Positions 8,958 through 18,250 of a stretch of 64,000 nt of DNA are shown here, piece by piece. The DNA is from DATFDN01 sp963756495 (lineage in GTDB: Bacteria > Pseudomonadota > Alphaproteobacteria > Acetobacterales > Acetobacteraceae). The notes under the pieces were generated by a model, which saw only the letters and a list, made by a program, of their open reading frames with translations, was not told the origin of the DNA and did no database searches. The position numbers and the translations under genes are program-made. Each line of letters begins with the position of its first letter. Position 1 is the first letter of the stretch. Where the stretch lies: contig CAVWNS010000002.1 in the NCBI GenBank assembly GCA_963756495.1, positions 496,001-560,000 of the forward strand, written 5' to 3'.

Positions 8958-9628
8958 CTATTCGACGTATTGTTGCAATCGTCCCGCGTAGAGCACCGGG
9001 CCGGTGGGCAGGCCGGACGGTGAGCCGCCCTTCGGCTCCAGGCTGACCAGGATTTGCGTGCCGGCAGGCAGCCCCGCCTCCAGCCGGAGGCCGGCGGCGG
9101 GCAGCACGCCGAGGGGGCGCGGACGGGTCGCGCCTTCGGGCAGCGCCCAAAGCTCCAGGTCACGGTTGTTAGGCACCGTCGCCAGCGGTCCCGCCGGCCG
9201 GACGGTCAACGCGCTGCCCGGACCTTCCAGTGCCAGCAGTACCGGGCTGCCGGTCGGCGCGAGAACGGCGACGACGGGCGGCGCGGGACCGCGCAGGATG
9301 ACGAAGGCCGCCAGCCCCGCCGCAAGCGCCAACGCTGCGGCCGTGCTTGCCTGCCAAAACCGCGTGGCCGATCGTGCCGGTTTAAGCGTCACGATCTCCG
9401 GCGCCGGACCGATGCTTTCCGCGATGCGCTGCCACAGCTCGGGCGGCGGCGGCACCTCGGGGGCCAAGCGCGACAGCGGGCTGAGGCGACGCTCCCACGC
9501 CCGCACCGCGGCCCCAAATGCCGGATCGCTCTCGATCCGTCCCGCGCGGCCACGCGGTCCTCGCCGTCCAGGGTGCCCAGCACGTACTCGGCGGCGATCA
9601 TATCGGGATCGTCGTGCGCCTCGCTCAT
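8958..9628 (-). pseudogene. RskA-type anti-sigma factor, broken by a one-base deletion
   Basis: The ATG at 9628 (ATGA overlap with the sigma gene) starts MSEAHDDPDMIAAEYVLGTL followed by DGEDRVAAR, the zinc-finger-less anti-sigma domain. After about residue 32 this frame is lost, and the continuation IESDPAFGAAVRAWERRLSP lies in another frame; one extra base near 9545-9555 restores a 223-residue protein. The rest has a single TM helix (TAAALALAAGLAAFVI) and the periplasmic anti-sigma-K domain (NRDLELWALPEG, then GPVLYAGRL). Such proteins sit in the inner membrane and hold the cytoplasmic sigma factor. Could be an assembly indel or true inactivation releasing the sigma factor. Confidence 0.85.
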
Positions 9629-10200
9629 GCGTCGAGGCACCCGCGAAGCGCGAGAAGGCCACGCCGGATGGACGACTTCACCGTCCCGATCGGCATCCGC
9701 AGGCGTGCGGCCAGGTCCGGGTGCGAGAGCCCGTTGATAAAGGCGAGCACGACGAGGCGCCGTCTCTCCGGGTCGAGCCGGTCGAGGCAGCGTTGCAGCG
9801 CGACGCCCTCCGCACTGCCCATGAGCTGGCTCAGCGCGTCCGGGCTTTCGTCCGCCTGTTCCTCCGGCTCATAGCCCGCCACCTCACGACCGCGCTGCCG
9901 GACGATGTCGAGGGCGCGATAGCGCACCAGGCTCACCAACCAGGCATCAGGGCTGCCACGCGCGGGATCGAAGCGGCCGGCATGCTGCCAGACCTGCACG
10001 AAGGCGTCGTGCGTGGCGTCGGCCGCCAGCGAGGACTGGCCCGTGATCCGCGCCGCGACACCGTGCAGCCGTGCCGCCCACAGGTCATACAGCCGTCGGA
10101 ACGCGGCGCGGTCCCTTGACGCACAGCGCTGGAGCAGCATCGCGGTTTCGCCCGCGTCGCGGGTCAGGGCGTCGAGGGATGCGTCACCCACGGCCCTCAC
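9625..10200 (-). CDS. ECF RNA polymerase sigma factor (SigK/RpoE-like)
   Basis: 191 residues. Region 2 is seen as AFRRLYDLWAARLHGVAARI, DAFVQVWQHAGRFD and WLVSLVRYRALDIVRQR; region 4 as LDPERRRLVVLAFINGLSHPDLAARL with the recognition helix MPIGTVKSSIRRGL. It directs core RNA polymerase to extracytoplasmic-stress promoters and is presumably held by the adjacent membrane anti-sigma factor: stop and next start overlap as ATGA, indicating translational coupling. The first 17 bases overlap the end of the acetate-CoA ligase-like gene upstream, so the start may lie at a later GTG/ATG. Probable target: the neighbouring fasciclin gene (inference). Confidence 0.93.
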   Translation of the reverse strand: MRAVGDASLDALTRDAGETAMLLQRCASRDRAAFRRLYDLWAARLHGVAARITGQSSLAADATHDAFVQVWQHAGRFDPARGSPDAWLVSLVRYRALDIVRQRGREVAGYEPEEQADESPDALSQLMGSAEGVALQRCLDRLDPERRRLVVLAFINGLSHPDLAARLRMPIGTVKSSIRRGLLALRGCLDA

Positions 10201-12325
10201 CGGTCCCGTTGTGCAGCGAGATCAGCGCGTCGGCGATCACCAGGCCCGACCCGTCGGCATGCAGGATGACCGGGTTCAGCTCCATCTCCGCGATCCGGTC
10301 GCGATGCGCCATCGCGGCTTGCGACAGTCGCGCCACCAGATCGGCGAGCGGCGCGATGTCCACCGGCGCGGCGCCGCGAAATCCCTCCAGCAGCCGCGCC
10401 GAGCGCAGGCTGCGGATCATCGTCTCGGCCTCTTTCGGGCTCAGCGGGGCGGGGCGGTGTGCCACGTCACCGAACAGCTCGATCGTGGTGCCGCCGAAGC
10501 CGACCATCATGATCGGGCCGAAGGTCGCGTCGTTGACCATGCCGACCGCGAGTTCGAAGCCCCTGGGCGCCATACGCTGCACCAGCACGCCCTCTATTCG
10601 CGCGTCGGGTTTGCGTTGCGCCACCGTCTCCAGCATCGCCGTGTAGGCCTTTTCCACATCGGCGCGGTCGCGCAGGTCGAGGCGCACGCCGCCCGCCTCG
10701 GTCTTGTGCGGAATATCCGGCGACTGGATCTTCAGCGCGACCGGAAAGCCCAGCGCCTCGGCAGCGTCGGCGGCCTCGCCGGCCGAGCCGACCAGTCTTT
10801 CGCGCGACGGGGGCAGGCCGTAGGGGGCGAGCAGCGCTTTCGCGCGATGCTCCGACAGCACGCGCACGCCCTGCGGAATGTCGGTCCTGGCCTTGATTTC
10901 GACGGTGGCGACGGGCGGACGCGTGAGCGCCTCGGCATGGGTGGCCAGGCGGTTCATCGCGATCCCGCAGGCGCGCAGGTCGGTGTGCAGGAACAGCCCG
11001 CATGCGGCGGACTGCCGGCGGCCGTAGGCGGACGGGATCGTGTAGCTCCACACCGTCACCGGCTTGCGCGCCGCCTCGATCAGCGGGCGCACGCGCGCCG
11101 GGTCGAGCATCACGCGCGTCTCGCTGGCGAGGGAGCTGACCAGCACGATGCTGTCCACCTCGTCGGAGGCCTCCAGCATCTCCAGCGTGCGGACTACCAC
11201 CGGGCCGGTGTTGCCGCCCTGCGCGGTGACATCGACCGGGTTCTGCGGCGAGGCGTAGGAGGGGATCAGGCCGCGAATGGAGTCCTGCAACGCCGGCAAG
11301 AGAATAGGGACGGTCAGGTTATTGGCCGTCAGCGTGTCGGCCATCCAGGCGCCCCCGCCGCCCGAGACGGTGATAATGCCGACCCGGCGCCCGTGGGGAG
11401 GCTTGCAGGTCAGCAAGAGCCCGGCGATGGCTACCGCCTCGTCGGGGTCCTCGGCCTCCAGGATGCCGTAGCAGTCGAATACCGCGCGATAGGCGGCATG
11501 GGCGCCCGACAGCGCGGCGGTGTGCGAGGCGGCTGCCCGCTGCCCGGCTTCCGACCGGCCAACCTTGATCGCGACGATCGGCTTGCTCCGCCGGCGTGCT
11601 TCCTCGGCGGCGGCGACGAAGCGCGCGCCGTCACGGATGGTTTCGCAGAACATCATGATCGCGTGGGTGCGGTCGTCGCGCACCATGTAGTCGAGGAAGT
11701 CGGCGGCAGTCAGATCGGCCTCGTTGCCGGTGGACATGACGTAGCTGAAGCCGAGCCCCGCCGCCTTGCCGCGATTGAACAGCGAAAATCCGATGCCGCC
11801 CGATTGCGCGACGACGCCGATGCGCCTCTTGGAGACGAGCGCCGGGATGTCCTCGTTCGCCTTGACCTCGACCGTCGGACTGAACGTGGTGCTGATCCGG
11901 CCCAGCGCGTTCCAATAGCCCTCGCAGTTGGGTCCCGCGATGCGCAAGCCGGTACGGCGCCCGACCTCCAGCAACTGTGCCTGCATCGCCGACGCCGCGC
12001 CGCCCTCCTCGGCAAACCCCGAGCTGATGACGATCATGTGCCTGACGCCCGCCCGCGCGCAGTCCTCGGCCGCTGCCGCCACGGCGCCGGCCGGGATCGC
12101 CACGACCGCGACATCGATCCCGCCGCCGGCGGCGTCAAGCGAGGGGTAACAGCGCAGGCCGTCGATCTCGGGATAGCTCGGATTGACCGGGACGATGCGG
12201 CCGTCGAACCCGTTGGCGCGCAGATGGCGCAGCAGCAGGCCGCGGATGCGGTGGGGATCGGGCGAGGCGCCGAGCACGGCGATCGAACGCGGCCAGAAGA
12301 AGCCCTCAAGCGGGTGGTCGGTCAT
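10184..12325 (-). CDS. acetate-CoA ligase (NDP-forming)-like acyl-CoA synthetase
   Basis: 713-residue fused alpha-beta acyl-CoA synthetase. N-terminal CoA-binding Rossmann domain (SIAVLGASPDPHRIRG), succinyl-CoA-ligase-like middle domain (GVVAQSGGIGFSLFNRGKAAG; GRVGIITVSGGGGAW region with the phospho-His subdomain), and C-terminal ATP-grasp (FPVALKIQSPDIPHKTEAGGV, then IEGVLVQRMAPRGFELAVG and AEMELNPVI). The reaction is acyl-CoA + NDP + Pi <-> acid + CoA + NTP; several relatives lack ligase activity or act on aromatic acids, so the substrate is open. Starts at ATG 12325; its end overlaps the sigma gene. Confidence 0.92.
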   Translation of the reverse strand: MTDHPLEGFFWPRSIAVLGASPDPHRIRGLLLRHLRANGFDGRIVPVNPSYPEIDGLRCYPSLDAAGGGIDVAVVAIPAGAVAAAAEDCARAGVRHMIVISSGFAEEGGAASAMQAQLLEVGRRTGLRIAGPNCEGYWNALGRISTTFSPTVEVKANEDIPALVSKRRIGVVAQSGGIGFSLFNRGKAAGLGFSYVMSTGNEADLTAADFLDYMVRDDRTHAIMMFCETIRDGARFVAAAEEARRRSKPIVAIKVGRSEAGQRAAASHTAALSGAHAAYRAVFDCYGILEAEDPDEAVAIAGLLLTCKPPHGRRVGIITVSGGGGAWMADTLTANNLTVPILLPALQDSIRGLIPSYASPQNPVDVTAQGGNTGPVVVRTLEMLEASDEVDSIVLVSSLASETRVMLDPARVRPLIEAARKPVTVWSYTIPSAYGRRQSAACGLFLHTDLRACGIAMNRLATHAEALTRPPVATVEIKARTDIPQGVRVLSEHRAKALLAPYGLPPSRERLVGSAGEAADAAEALGFPVALKIQSPDIPHKTEAGGVRLDLRDRADVEKAYTAMLETVAQRKPDARIEGVLVQRMAPRGFELAVGMVNDATFGPIMMVGFGGTTIELFGDVAHRPAPLSPKEAETMIRSLRSARLLEGFRGAAPVDIAPLADLVARLSQAAMAHRDRIAEMELNPVILHADGSGLVIADALISLHNGTGEGRG

Positions 12326-12355
12326 CCTTGTCCTCCGCGTAGCGCTGGACGGTGC

Positions 12356-13380
12356 TCAGGCGGAAACATGCGCGACGAGCGCTGGGCGGAGCTCGTCTGG
12401 GCGAGGGGGCGGATCACGACGCGCCTTGATCCAGGCCAGATACGCGAACGGATCTTGTCGAAATCGGGGCGTGCGGGAGAGAGGGTCCTGGGCGATCCAG
12501 TCGAGAATCATGCGACTGGCGGATTTCGGGCAATGCTCCATAGCCCCGATCGTAAACGATCGACTTGATTGCTGCATTTTCCAGTCGTCCCCGACCCTGG
12601 CGAACCCTTCGGTCCCAATGCCGGCGCAAGTCACGCCACCGCCAACTCCATGGAGAAATGGCAAAACCAGCCTTGGGCACCACACCGGCCAACGTTCGGT
12701 TCCAGGGACTGTTGACCGCATCGCAGTCGTGCGACGCGACCGAGTTCAGCAGGCCATCCCCCCGATAAAGTCCAGTAGGCAGGAGGATTTGCCGGTTGAC
12801 GATCCGATCAACGAACTGGCGAGGAAGGACGTGAAGGCATCCCACCACACCACCATGCTTCATCAGATCATCACGCCACCTGACAGCCGAGCGGCCTGAA
12901 ATGGGGCAGGCACTCGCCGCGTTGGCTCCTGGATTGGCCTCGATATACGTCGCAAGGAGGGACAGAGCATCAGGAGACACGCGGGTATATCCATCAACGA
13001 AGAAATACGATCCGGCGTTCGGACGCAGGGTGTAGACGAACTGATTCCAGGCGTTCGACTTGTCAGGATATGAGATCGAGTAGATGTCTGCATTTAACTT
13101 GGCATCGTTTGCGGCTTGCGTGGCCCGGCTGACACTGTCGTCAGTGGTTCCATTCACCAATACTGTGACATGCGTGCGTACGTGGGCGCAGGCGACGCCG
13201 ATGCTGGCGAGGTCACTCCGGCAAAGCCCTCGCCTCGTTGCGGGCGATGACGGCAATGCTCCAGTCGTAGGTGCCGGCCCGGCAGGAGCCCTCGCCGATA
13301 TCCCTCCTCCCATTTCCGAAGCGGGCGAGCCTGTCTCGAGGGAAGGGATCAGCCTCGGTCCCGGTGATCGTCGTGGTCAT
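12356..13380 (-). pseudogene. family 2-type glycosyltransferase with two single-base frameshifts
   Basis: Translation from ATG 13380 gives MTTTITGTEADPFPRDRLAR, then YDWSIAVIARNEARALPE and a TGA at about 13221. Removing one base there continues as CLASIGVACAH with VLVNGTTDDS, SYFFVDGYTRVSPDAL (a DxD-like site, DGY) and GLYRGDGLL. A second extra base near 12525 breaks the frame; removing it gives ALPEIASRMILDWIAQD and ends VALVAHVSA-type at 12356. With both corrected the gene encodes 340 residues: an N-terminal GT-A-type nucleotide-sugar domain beginning SIAVIARNEA and a basic C-terminal helix-rich part. Either recently inactivated or an assembly artefact; the acceptor is unknown. Confidence 0.75.
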
Positions 13381-13390
13381 CGCGTTCGCC

Positions 13391-13467
13391 TCATCGCCGC
13401 AGCCTCGGGTCCAGGATGTCGCGCACCGCGTCGCCTAGCAGGTTGGTGCCGAACACCACCAGGCTAG
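13391..13467 (-). pseudogene. 3' stub of a Dpp/Opp-type ABC permease, cut by an IS end
   Basis: The minus strand encodes SLVVFGTNLLGDAVRDILDP followed by RLRR and a TGA at 13391-13393. This is the conserved extreme C-terminus of DppC/OppC-like peptide permeases (xxGxNLLGDxLRDxLDPRLR). Upstream coding sequence is missing: at 13464-13467 the frame meets CTAG and then the terminal repeat of an IS1380-family remnant. The stop is 11 bases before the start of the glycosyltransferase, so the two were once neighbours. Confidence 0.7.
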
Positions 13468-13955
13468 CCTGCATGTCTCACGAGGGATAGGTGCATCGGA
13501 ACTCTCGAATTCGGCGAAAGTTCTTCTGCAACAAAGCCTTACCGCTGAGCAGAGGAGAACCCCTGTGCCGACAGAGTGTCGTGTCACCCGAGCCGGTTCG
13601 ATTTTGCAGTTGTGGAAGGCCGTTCTGTGGTGGCCTCCTTTGAGGGTGGCCGGATCACTTCGGACGCGGCGGCGCTGCTGCTTGGCGCGGCCGACCGGGT
13701 GATCGGGCTGACCCGGCGCCTGGCTGCCTGCTACAGCGACGCCCGCAATCCGGCGCTGATCGAGCACGATCTCGAAACTCTGATCATGCAGCGCGTGGTC
13801 GGCATCGCGCTCGGCGATGAGGATCTTCTCGACCATGACGAACTCCGCCACGACCCGGTAATGGCGACGCTTGCCGGCAAGCTGGCCGCCCGGCGGTCCT
13901 ATTGCGCGCCGCTGGCGGGCAAGTCCACGCTGAGCCGGCTGGCGCTGCAGCGAAC
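13468..13955 (+). mobile_element. IS1380-family element, truncated (one end plus transposase N-terminus)
   Basis: Starts at 13468 with CCTGCATGTCTCAC, matching 12 of 14 bases of the terminal repeat CCCGCATTTCTCAC of the complete copy at 34540-36221, and is preceded by CTAG like that copy. The ~90-base leader (GAAAGTTCTTCTGC, CAAAGCCTTA, GCTGAGCAGAGGA) is alignable to the other copy. From about 13576 the transposase N-terminus reads RFDFAVVEGRSVVASFEGG, then TRRLAACYSDARNPALIEHD and LAGKSTLSRLALQ, after which similarity ends abruptly near 13955 and phage terminase sequence begins. About 1.2 kb of the element and its other end are gone, so it cannot move by itself. Confidence 0.88.
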
Positions 13956-14830
13956 ACCTCGTGGGAAAGCATCATCGGTGTCCACCGAACCGGGGCAATC
14001 CCAATCCCACTCGTGACGGCGGAGGCCGGCAGAGAGCCGTGGGAGTTCCGGGCGGAGCTGGCTGAGCGAGCGATGATCTTCGCCGGGCTGATGCCGAACA
14101 TCAAAGGTCCGGAGGCGGGCCAGAGACTGCGCCTCATGCCCTGGCAGCAGCTGGTGTTTGCCAAAACGTGCAGGTTGCCGTCTGCGACGATCGCCTCGCA
14201 CAAGACCTCCGAGGTCTACGACGTCCTGCTGACCGCGATGGGCAAGCGCCGCCATCCACTGTTGCCGCCCATCTCCACCGCCACGGGCAACAACACCGAC
14301 ATCGGCAAGCAGCTCTGACTACGCGGTGCGGGTCCTGGAGGGCATCCAGAACAACGGCAGCGGTGCTGGAGTCGCGCAATCCGTCCCGTCCGAGCTGGGC
14401 CGCGGAGGGCGACCTGGTGCTCACCCCGGGAAACGAGACCGACTTCGATGCGATCGAGGCCGATGTGCGCGAGCTCTGCCGCTGCCTTCGGGTGCTCAGT
14501 GTCGGGTACCATCCCTGGCAGTCGACGCAGGTGTCGCAGCACCTGCGGTCGGGGGCGTGCCGATGTACGAATTCAGGGCGACGACGCAGAACTTCAGCCC
14601 GGCGATCTTCGAGCTCGATGCGGCGATGCGCTCCGGGCGCATCCGCCACGACGGCCACCCGGTGCTGGAGTGGTGCCTCGGCAACGTGGTCGGCAAGACG
14701 GATCGGCGCGGCAATCTCTATCCGACCAAGCAGTGGCCGAGCAGATGACCGACGCCACAATCGCGGTGATCATGGCCGTCGGTCGGGCGCGGGCGACCGT
14801 GGAGGAGCAATCGATGTATGAGGAGCGGGA
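13956..14830 (+). pseudogene. phage terminase large subunit, multiply frameshifted remnant
   Basis: Pieces of a TerL-like terminase appear in order but in changing frames: GREPWEFRAELAERAMIFAG with LMPNIKGPEAGQRLRLMPWQ (ATPase-domain entrance), ASHKTSEVYDVLLTAMGKRR (start of the post-Walker B region), NETDFDAIEADVRELC with RVLSVGYHPWQSTQ (nuclease domain), FRATTQNFSPAIFELDAAMR, GHPVLEWCLGNVVGKTDRRG and finally TIAVIMAVGRA. Walker A is missing; a deletion lies between LVFAK and the HKTSEV segment. At least three frame changes. It shows that a tailed-phage prophage once lay here. The upstream junction is the truncated IS1380 remnant. Confidence 0.8.
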
Positions 14831-15447
14831 ATACTGTTCGTCTGATCCGGTTCCTCACTCGCTTCGGATCAAGACTGCGTTCAGCCACCGTTCGGACTAG
14901 CGACCTGGTCGGGCGTCTGGCGAAGTCCAAACCCGGACGAAATCGAGCCGCGGCTCTGCAGGGCGGCGTCCGGCATTTGCGCCGTGCGGTCCACGAAGAT
15001 ACGTCTTTCAACGCGTGGCCCTTCGCCCAGTCTGAACGACATGCACCAGGCTGCTCCCGAACGAAGCGCGTCAGCTTGTCGGATTGCCACCGCGGGAAAC
15101 GATGTCAATGGGGCATGCAGCAACGGCGCGGGCCCAGATCCCATCGAACTCTCCGCGTCACGCACGTCGTTGCGGTGCATTTGAGGGGAGCCAAGTCGAG
15201 CCCCGCCGGCTCCCGCTTGTGAATGAGCGCATCACGAGCGATCTGCTGCAAGATCCGCAAAGGAAGCGGGAGCTATTGGCACCGGTCTGCAGCATGATGG
15301 TTCTCGCGTAGCCGGTGATGGTTATCCACCAGCCAATTGTTGCGCTCATACAAACCCGCGACGGCGCTTCTCGCCACGACGTTGCTCCCGTCCACCCCGG
15401 GGACTAACCTCCGCGCCAACAAGAATGGCACGGAGGAGGCGGCCAGG
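14831..15447. other. non-coding interval after the terminase remnant
   Basis: About 600 bases with no supported gene, tRNA or repeat. Codon-like periodicity is poor in all frames and the base composition is lower in GC than the neighbours, as expected for decayed prophage or IS flank. The last ~50 bases before 15448 carry the ribosome site (GGAGGAGG) of the D-aminoacylase gene. Confidence 0.5.
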
Positions 15448-17175
15448 ATGACCGATGACCTGACGCTGGTGATCCGGGGCGGCACCGTCGTGGACGGCAC
15501 TGGCGCGGCCCCGTTCGAGGCGGATATCGGTATCGCCGGCGATCGCATCATTGCGGTCGGCCGCTTGGTCGGCCGTGGCGCCGAGGAGATCGATGCGCGC
15601 GGTCTGCTGGTCACGCCTGGCTTCGTCGATCCGCACACCCACTACGATGCCCAGGTGATGTGGGCGAACCACATCACCCCAAGCTCGTGCAACGGCGTCA
15701 CCACCGCCCTGATCGGCAATTGCGGCGTCGGCTTCGCGCCCTGTCTGCCCGAGCAGCGCGAAATGCTGGTGAAGCTCATGGAGGGCGTCGAGGACATCCC
15801 CGAGCCGGTCCTGACCGAGGGCCTGCCGTGGAACTGGCAGAGCTTCCCCGACTACCTCGATCGGCTGGACGCGCGCCGTTTCGATCTCGACGTGGCGACC
15901 CAGGTGCCCCATGCGGCGCTGCGGGTGTTCGTCATGGGCGAGCGGGGCGCCGCGCGCGAGCCCGCCACCGAGGCCGACCGCGCGGCGATGGCCCGTCTCG
16001 CGGCCGAGGGGATCAGGGCGGGCGCGCTCGGCTTCTCCACCTCGCGCACGCTCAACCACAAGACCGTCGATGGCCAGCCGACCCCGACCTTGGACGCGGC
16101 CGAAGCGGAGCTGTCCGCCATCGCCCAGGCGATCGGGTCCACCGGCGCCGGCTGGTTGCAGGTCATCGCCGACTTCGATGACGCCATCGACACCGAATTC
16201 GCGATGCTCCGTCGCCTTGTCGCCGTCTCCGGCCGACCAATGACGACGACCGTCCTGGAGCGGGATTCGAAGCCGCAGGAATGGCGTCGCCTGCTCGGCC
16301 TGATCGCGGCGGCGAACGCGGCCGGGCAGAAGATGACTGGCATGGTGCTGACGCGGCCGACCGGGATCATGCTCGGCTTCGAGATCTCGCAGAATCCGTT
16401 CATCGGTTGCCCGAGTTGGCACGCCATCGCGCACCTGCCGTTCGATCGCCGCCTCGCCGCCCTGCGCGATCCCGGCCTGCGCGCCCGGCTGCTGACGGAA
16501 GCCCCGCGCGACCCCGATCTCGCGAAGCGCGTGCGCCGCTGGGATCGCATTTTCCCGCTCGGCGACCCGCCCGATTACGAGCCGTCGCCCGAGCGCAGCA
16601 TCGGCGCCGAGGCGCGCCGGCTGGGCGTCGATCCGGCGGCGCTCGCCTACGACCGGCTGCTGGAGGATGGCGGGCGCACGATACTCTACCGCCCGCTCAG
16701 CAACTACGCGGGCGGCACGCTGGATACCGTGCGCGAGATGATGGCGGACCCCAACACCCTGATCGGCCTCGGCGATGGCGGCGCGCACGTTTCGATCCTC
16801 TGCGACGCCTCGGCGATGACCTACGCGCTGACGCACTGGACGCGCGACCGCGCAAGCGGGCGGTTCCCGGTGGAATGGATGGTGCGCCGCCTGACCCGCG
16901 ACAATGCGAGCGCGCTGGGCTTGCACGATCGTGGCGTGATCGCGCCGGGCCGCAAGGCGGACCTGAACGTGATCGACTACGCGCGCCTGCGGCTCTGCCC
17001 GCCGCGCGTGGTCTACGACCTGCCGGCCGGGGGGCGGCGGCTGATGCAGCGCGCGGAGGGCTTCGCCGCGACGATCCTCTCGGGCCAAACGGTGTTGCGC
17101 GAGGGCGTGCCGACCGGGCACTTGCCGGGTCGTCTGGTGCGCGGCGGCCAGGGACGCAGCGAATCACAGGCCTGA
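15448..17175 (+). CDS. N-acyl-D-amino-acid deacylase (D-aminoacylase)-type amidohydrolase
   Basis: 575-residue metal-dependent hydrolase of the amidohydrolase superfamily. After a small beta-sandwich (LVIRGGTVVDGTGAAPFEAD) come the metal ligands FVDPHTHYDAQ, the family Cys region GNCGVGFAPC, and GLGDGGAHVSILCDAS with the catalytic Asp toward the C-terminus; the end re-enters the sandwich with GVIAPGRKADLNVIDY. The start at ATG 15448 follows GGAGGAGG. D-aminoacylases cleave N-acyl-D-amino acids to carboxylate and D-amino acid. The gene is followed 77 bases later by a full TRAP transporter, suggesting uptake and hydrolysis of one acylated compound (inference). Confidence 0.88.
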   Translation: MTDDLTLVIRGGTVVDGTGAAPFEADIGIAGDRIIAVGRLVGRGAEEIDARGLLVTPGFVDPHTHYDAQVMWANHITPSSCNGVTTALIGNCGVGFAPCLPEQREMLVKLMEGVEDIPEPVLTEGLPWNWQSFPDYLDRLDARRFDLDVATQVPHAALRVFVMGERGAAREPATEADRAAMARLAAEGIRAGALGFSTSRTLNHKTVDGQPTPTLDAAEAELSAIAQAIGSTGAGWLQVIADFDDAIDTEFAMLRRLVAVSGRPMTTTVLERDSKPQEWRRLLGLIAAANAAGQKMTGMVLTRPTGIMLGFEISQNPFIGCPSWHAIAHLPFDRRLAALRDPGLRARLLTEAPRDPDLAKRVRRWDRIFPLGDPPDYEPSPERSIGAEARRLGVDPAALAYDRLLEDGGRTILYRPLSNYAGGTLDTVREMMADPNTLIGLGDGGAHVSILCDASAMTYALTHWTRDRASGRFPVEWMVRRLTRDNASALGLHDRGVIAPGRKADLNVIDYARLRLCPPRVVYDLPAGGRRLMQRAEGFAATILSGQTVLREGVPTGHLPGRLVRGGQGRSESQA

Positions 17176-17252
17176 GCGATGTCTCCGTTGTCGCGGATCA
17201 TCGAGACCGACGTCCTCGTCGGGTGAGGCACCAGGGGGAGAAAAAGCAAGGA

Positions 17253-18248
17253 ATGAGCGGGACCATCATCAGCCGCCGTGCTGCATTGGCCGGCGCCGCG
17301 ATGGCGGCGTTGCCGTCGGCGCGCGCTCGCGCTGCCGAGCAGTGGAAAGCCTACACCTATCAGCCGGTCATGTCGCAGACCTCGACCATCGCCTTCAAGC
17401 GCCTGTTCGAGAACTTCCAGAAGGCGTCGGGCGGCGTGGTGGACACCACGCTGCATCTCGGCGGCAGCCTGCCGATCGCCGCGAACAATATCACGCAGGC
17501 GGTGTCGCAGGGGCTGGTCCAGCTCGGCGACGACGGTTTCGCCACCGGAAACATCCCGATCACCGGCATCCTGCGCCTGCCCATGCTGCTGCTGAGCATT
17601 GACGAGATGCTGAAGGCGATGGCGATCGTGCAGCCCTACATCGAGCGGGACTACGCCCGCAAAGGGATCGTCATGCTGGGCCAGTATACCTATCCGTTCC
17701 AGGTGATCTTCGGGCGCAAGAAGATCACGTCGCTTGCCGACGTGAAGGGGATGAAGCTGCGCGTCACCTCGGTCGAGGAGGGCGAGCTGATCCGCCGCTT
17801 CGGCGGCATCCCGATCACCATGGGCACACCCGACGTCTCGGCCGCGCTGGATCGCGGCGTGGTGGACGGCGCGCTGACCGCCAGTTCCGGAAGCGGGATT
17901 ACCTGGAAGGACCTGCTGCACTATCGCTACGGATTTCCCACCTCGTTCGTGAATTCGACATTCGTCGTGAATGCGGCGGCGTTCAAGGCGTTGAGCCCGG
18001 CCCAGCAGCAGCAATTGCTTAAGGCCGGCGACGAAGCGGCGAACTGGGCGACGATCGAGATGCAGCGCCAGGAGGCGGAGTTCACCGCCAACATGGCGAA
18101 GGGCGGCATGATCGTCACGCCGGCATCCGACGCCGACATCCAGAGCGCCACCGAGCGCATGAAGGATTACTGGTCCTCCTGGGCCAAGGCGCACGGGGCG
18201 GAGGCCGAGGACGTGCTCCAGAAGATCCGGCAGGCGGTGGGGCGTTAG
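17253..18248 (+). CDS. dctP: TRAP transporter substrate-binding protein
   Basis: 331 residues. Twin-arginine-like leader ISRRAALAGAAMAALPSARA, cut near residue 28, then the DctP fold: LHLGGSLPIAANNITQAVSQ, the hinge segment VIFGRKKITSLADVKGMKLR (its Arg pairs with substrate carboxylate in the family), and STFVVNAAAFKALSPAQQQQ. Periplasmic binding of a carboxylate-bearing solute for a Na+-driven importer. ATG at 17253 follows GGGGGAGAAAAAGCAAGGA. First gene of the dctP-dctQ-dctM set; two-base gap to dctQ. Confidence 0.93.
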   Translation: MSGTIISRRAALAGAAMAALPSARARAAEQWKAYTYQPVMSQTSTIAFKRLFENFQKASGGVVDTTLHLGGSLPIAANNITQAVSQGLVQLGDDGFATGNIPITGILRLPMLLLSIDEMLKAMAIVQPYIERDYARKGIVMLGQYTYPFQVIFGRKKITSLADVKGMKLRVTSVEEGELIRRFGGIPITMGTPDVSAALDRGVVDGALTASSGSGITWKDLLHYRYGFPTSFVNSTFVVNAAAFKALSPAQQQQLLKAGDEAANWATIEMQRQEAEFTANMAKGGMIVTPASDADIQSATERMKDYWSSWAKAHGAEAEDVLQKIRQAVGR

Positions 18249-18250
18249 GC

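Noticed and set aside
14831..15447. Further prophage genes after the terminase remnant
   Set aside because: No portal, protease or capsid-like motif in any frame.
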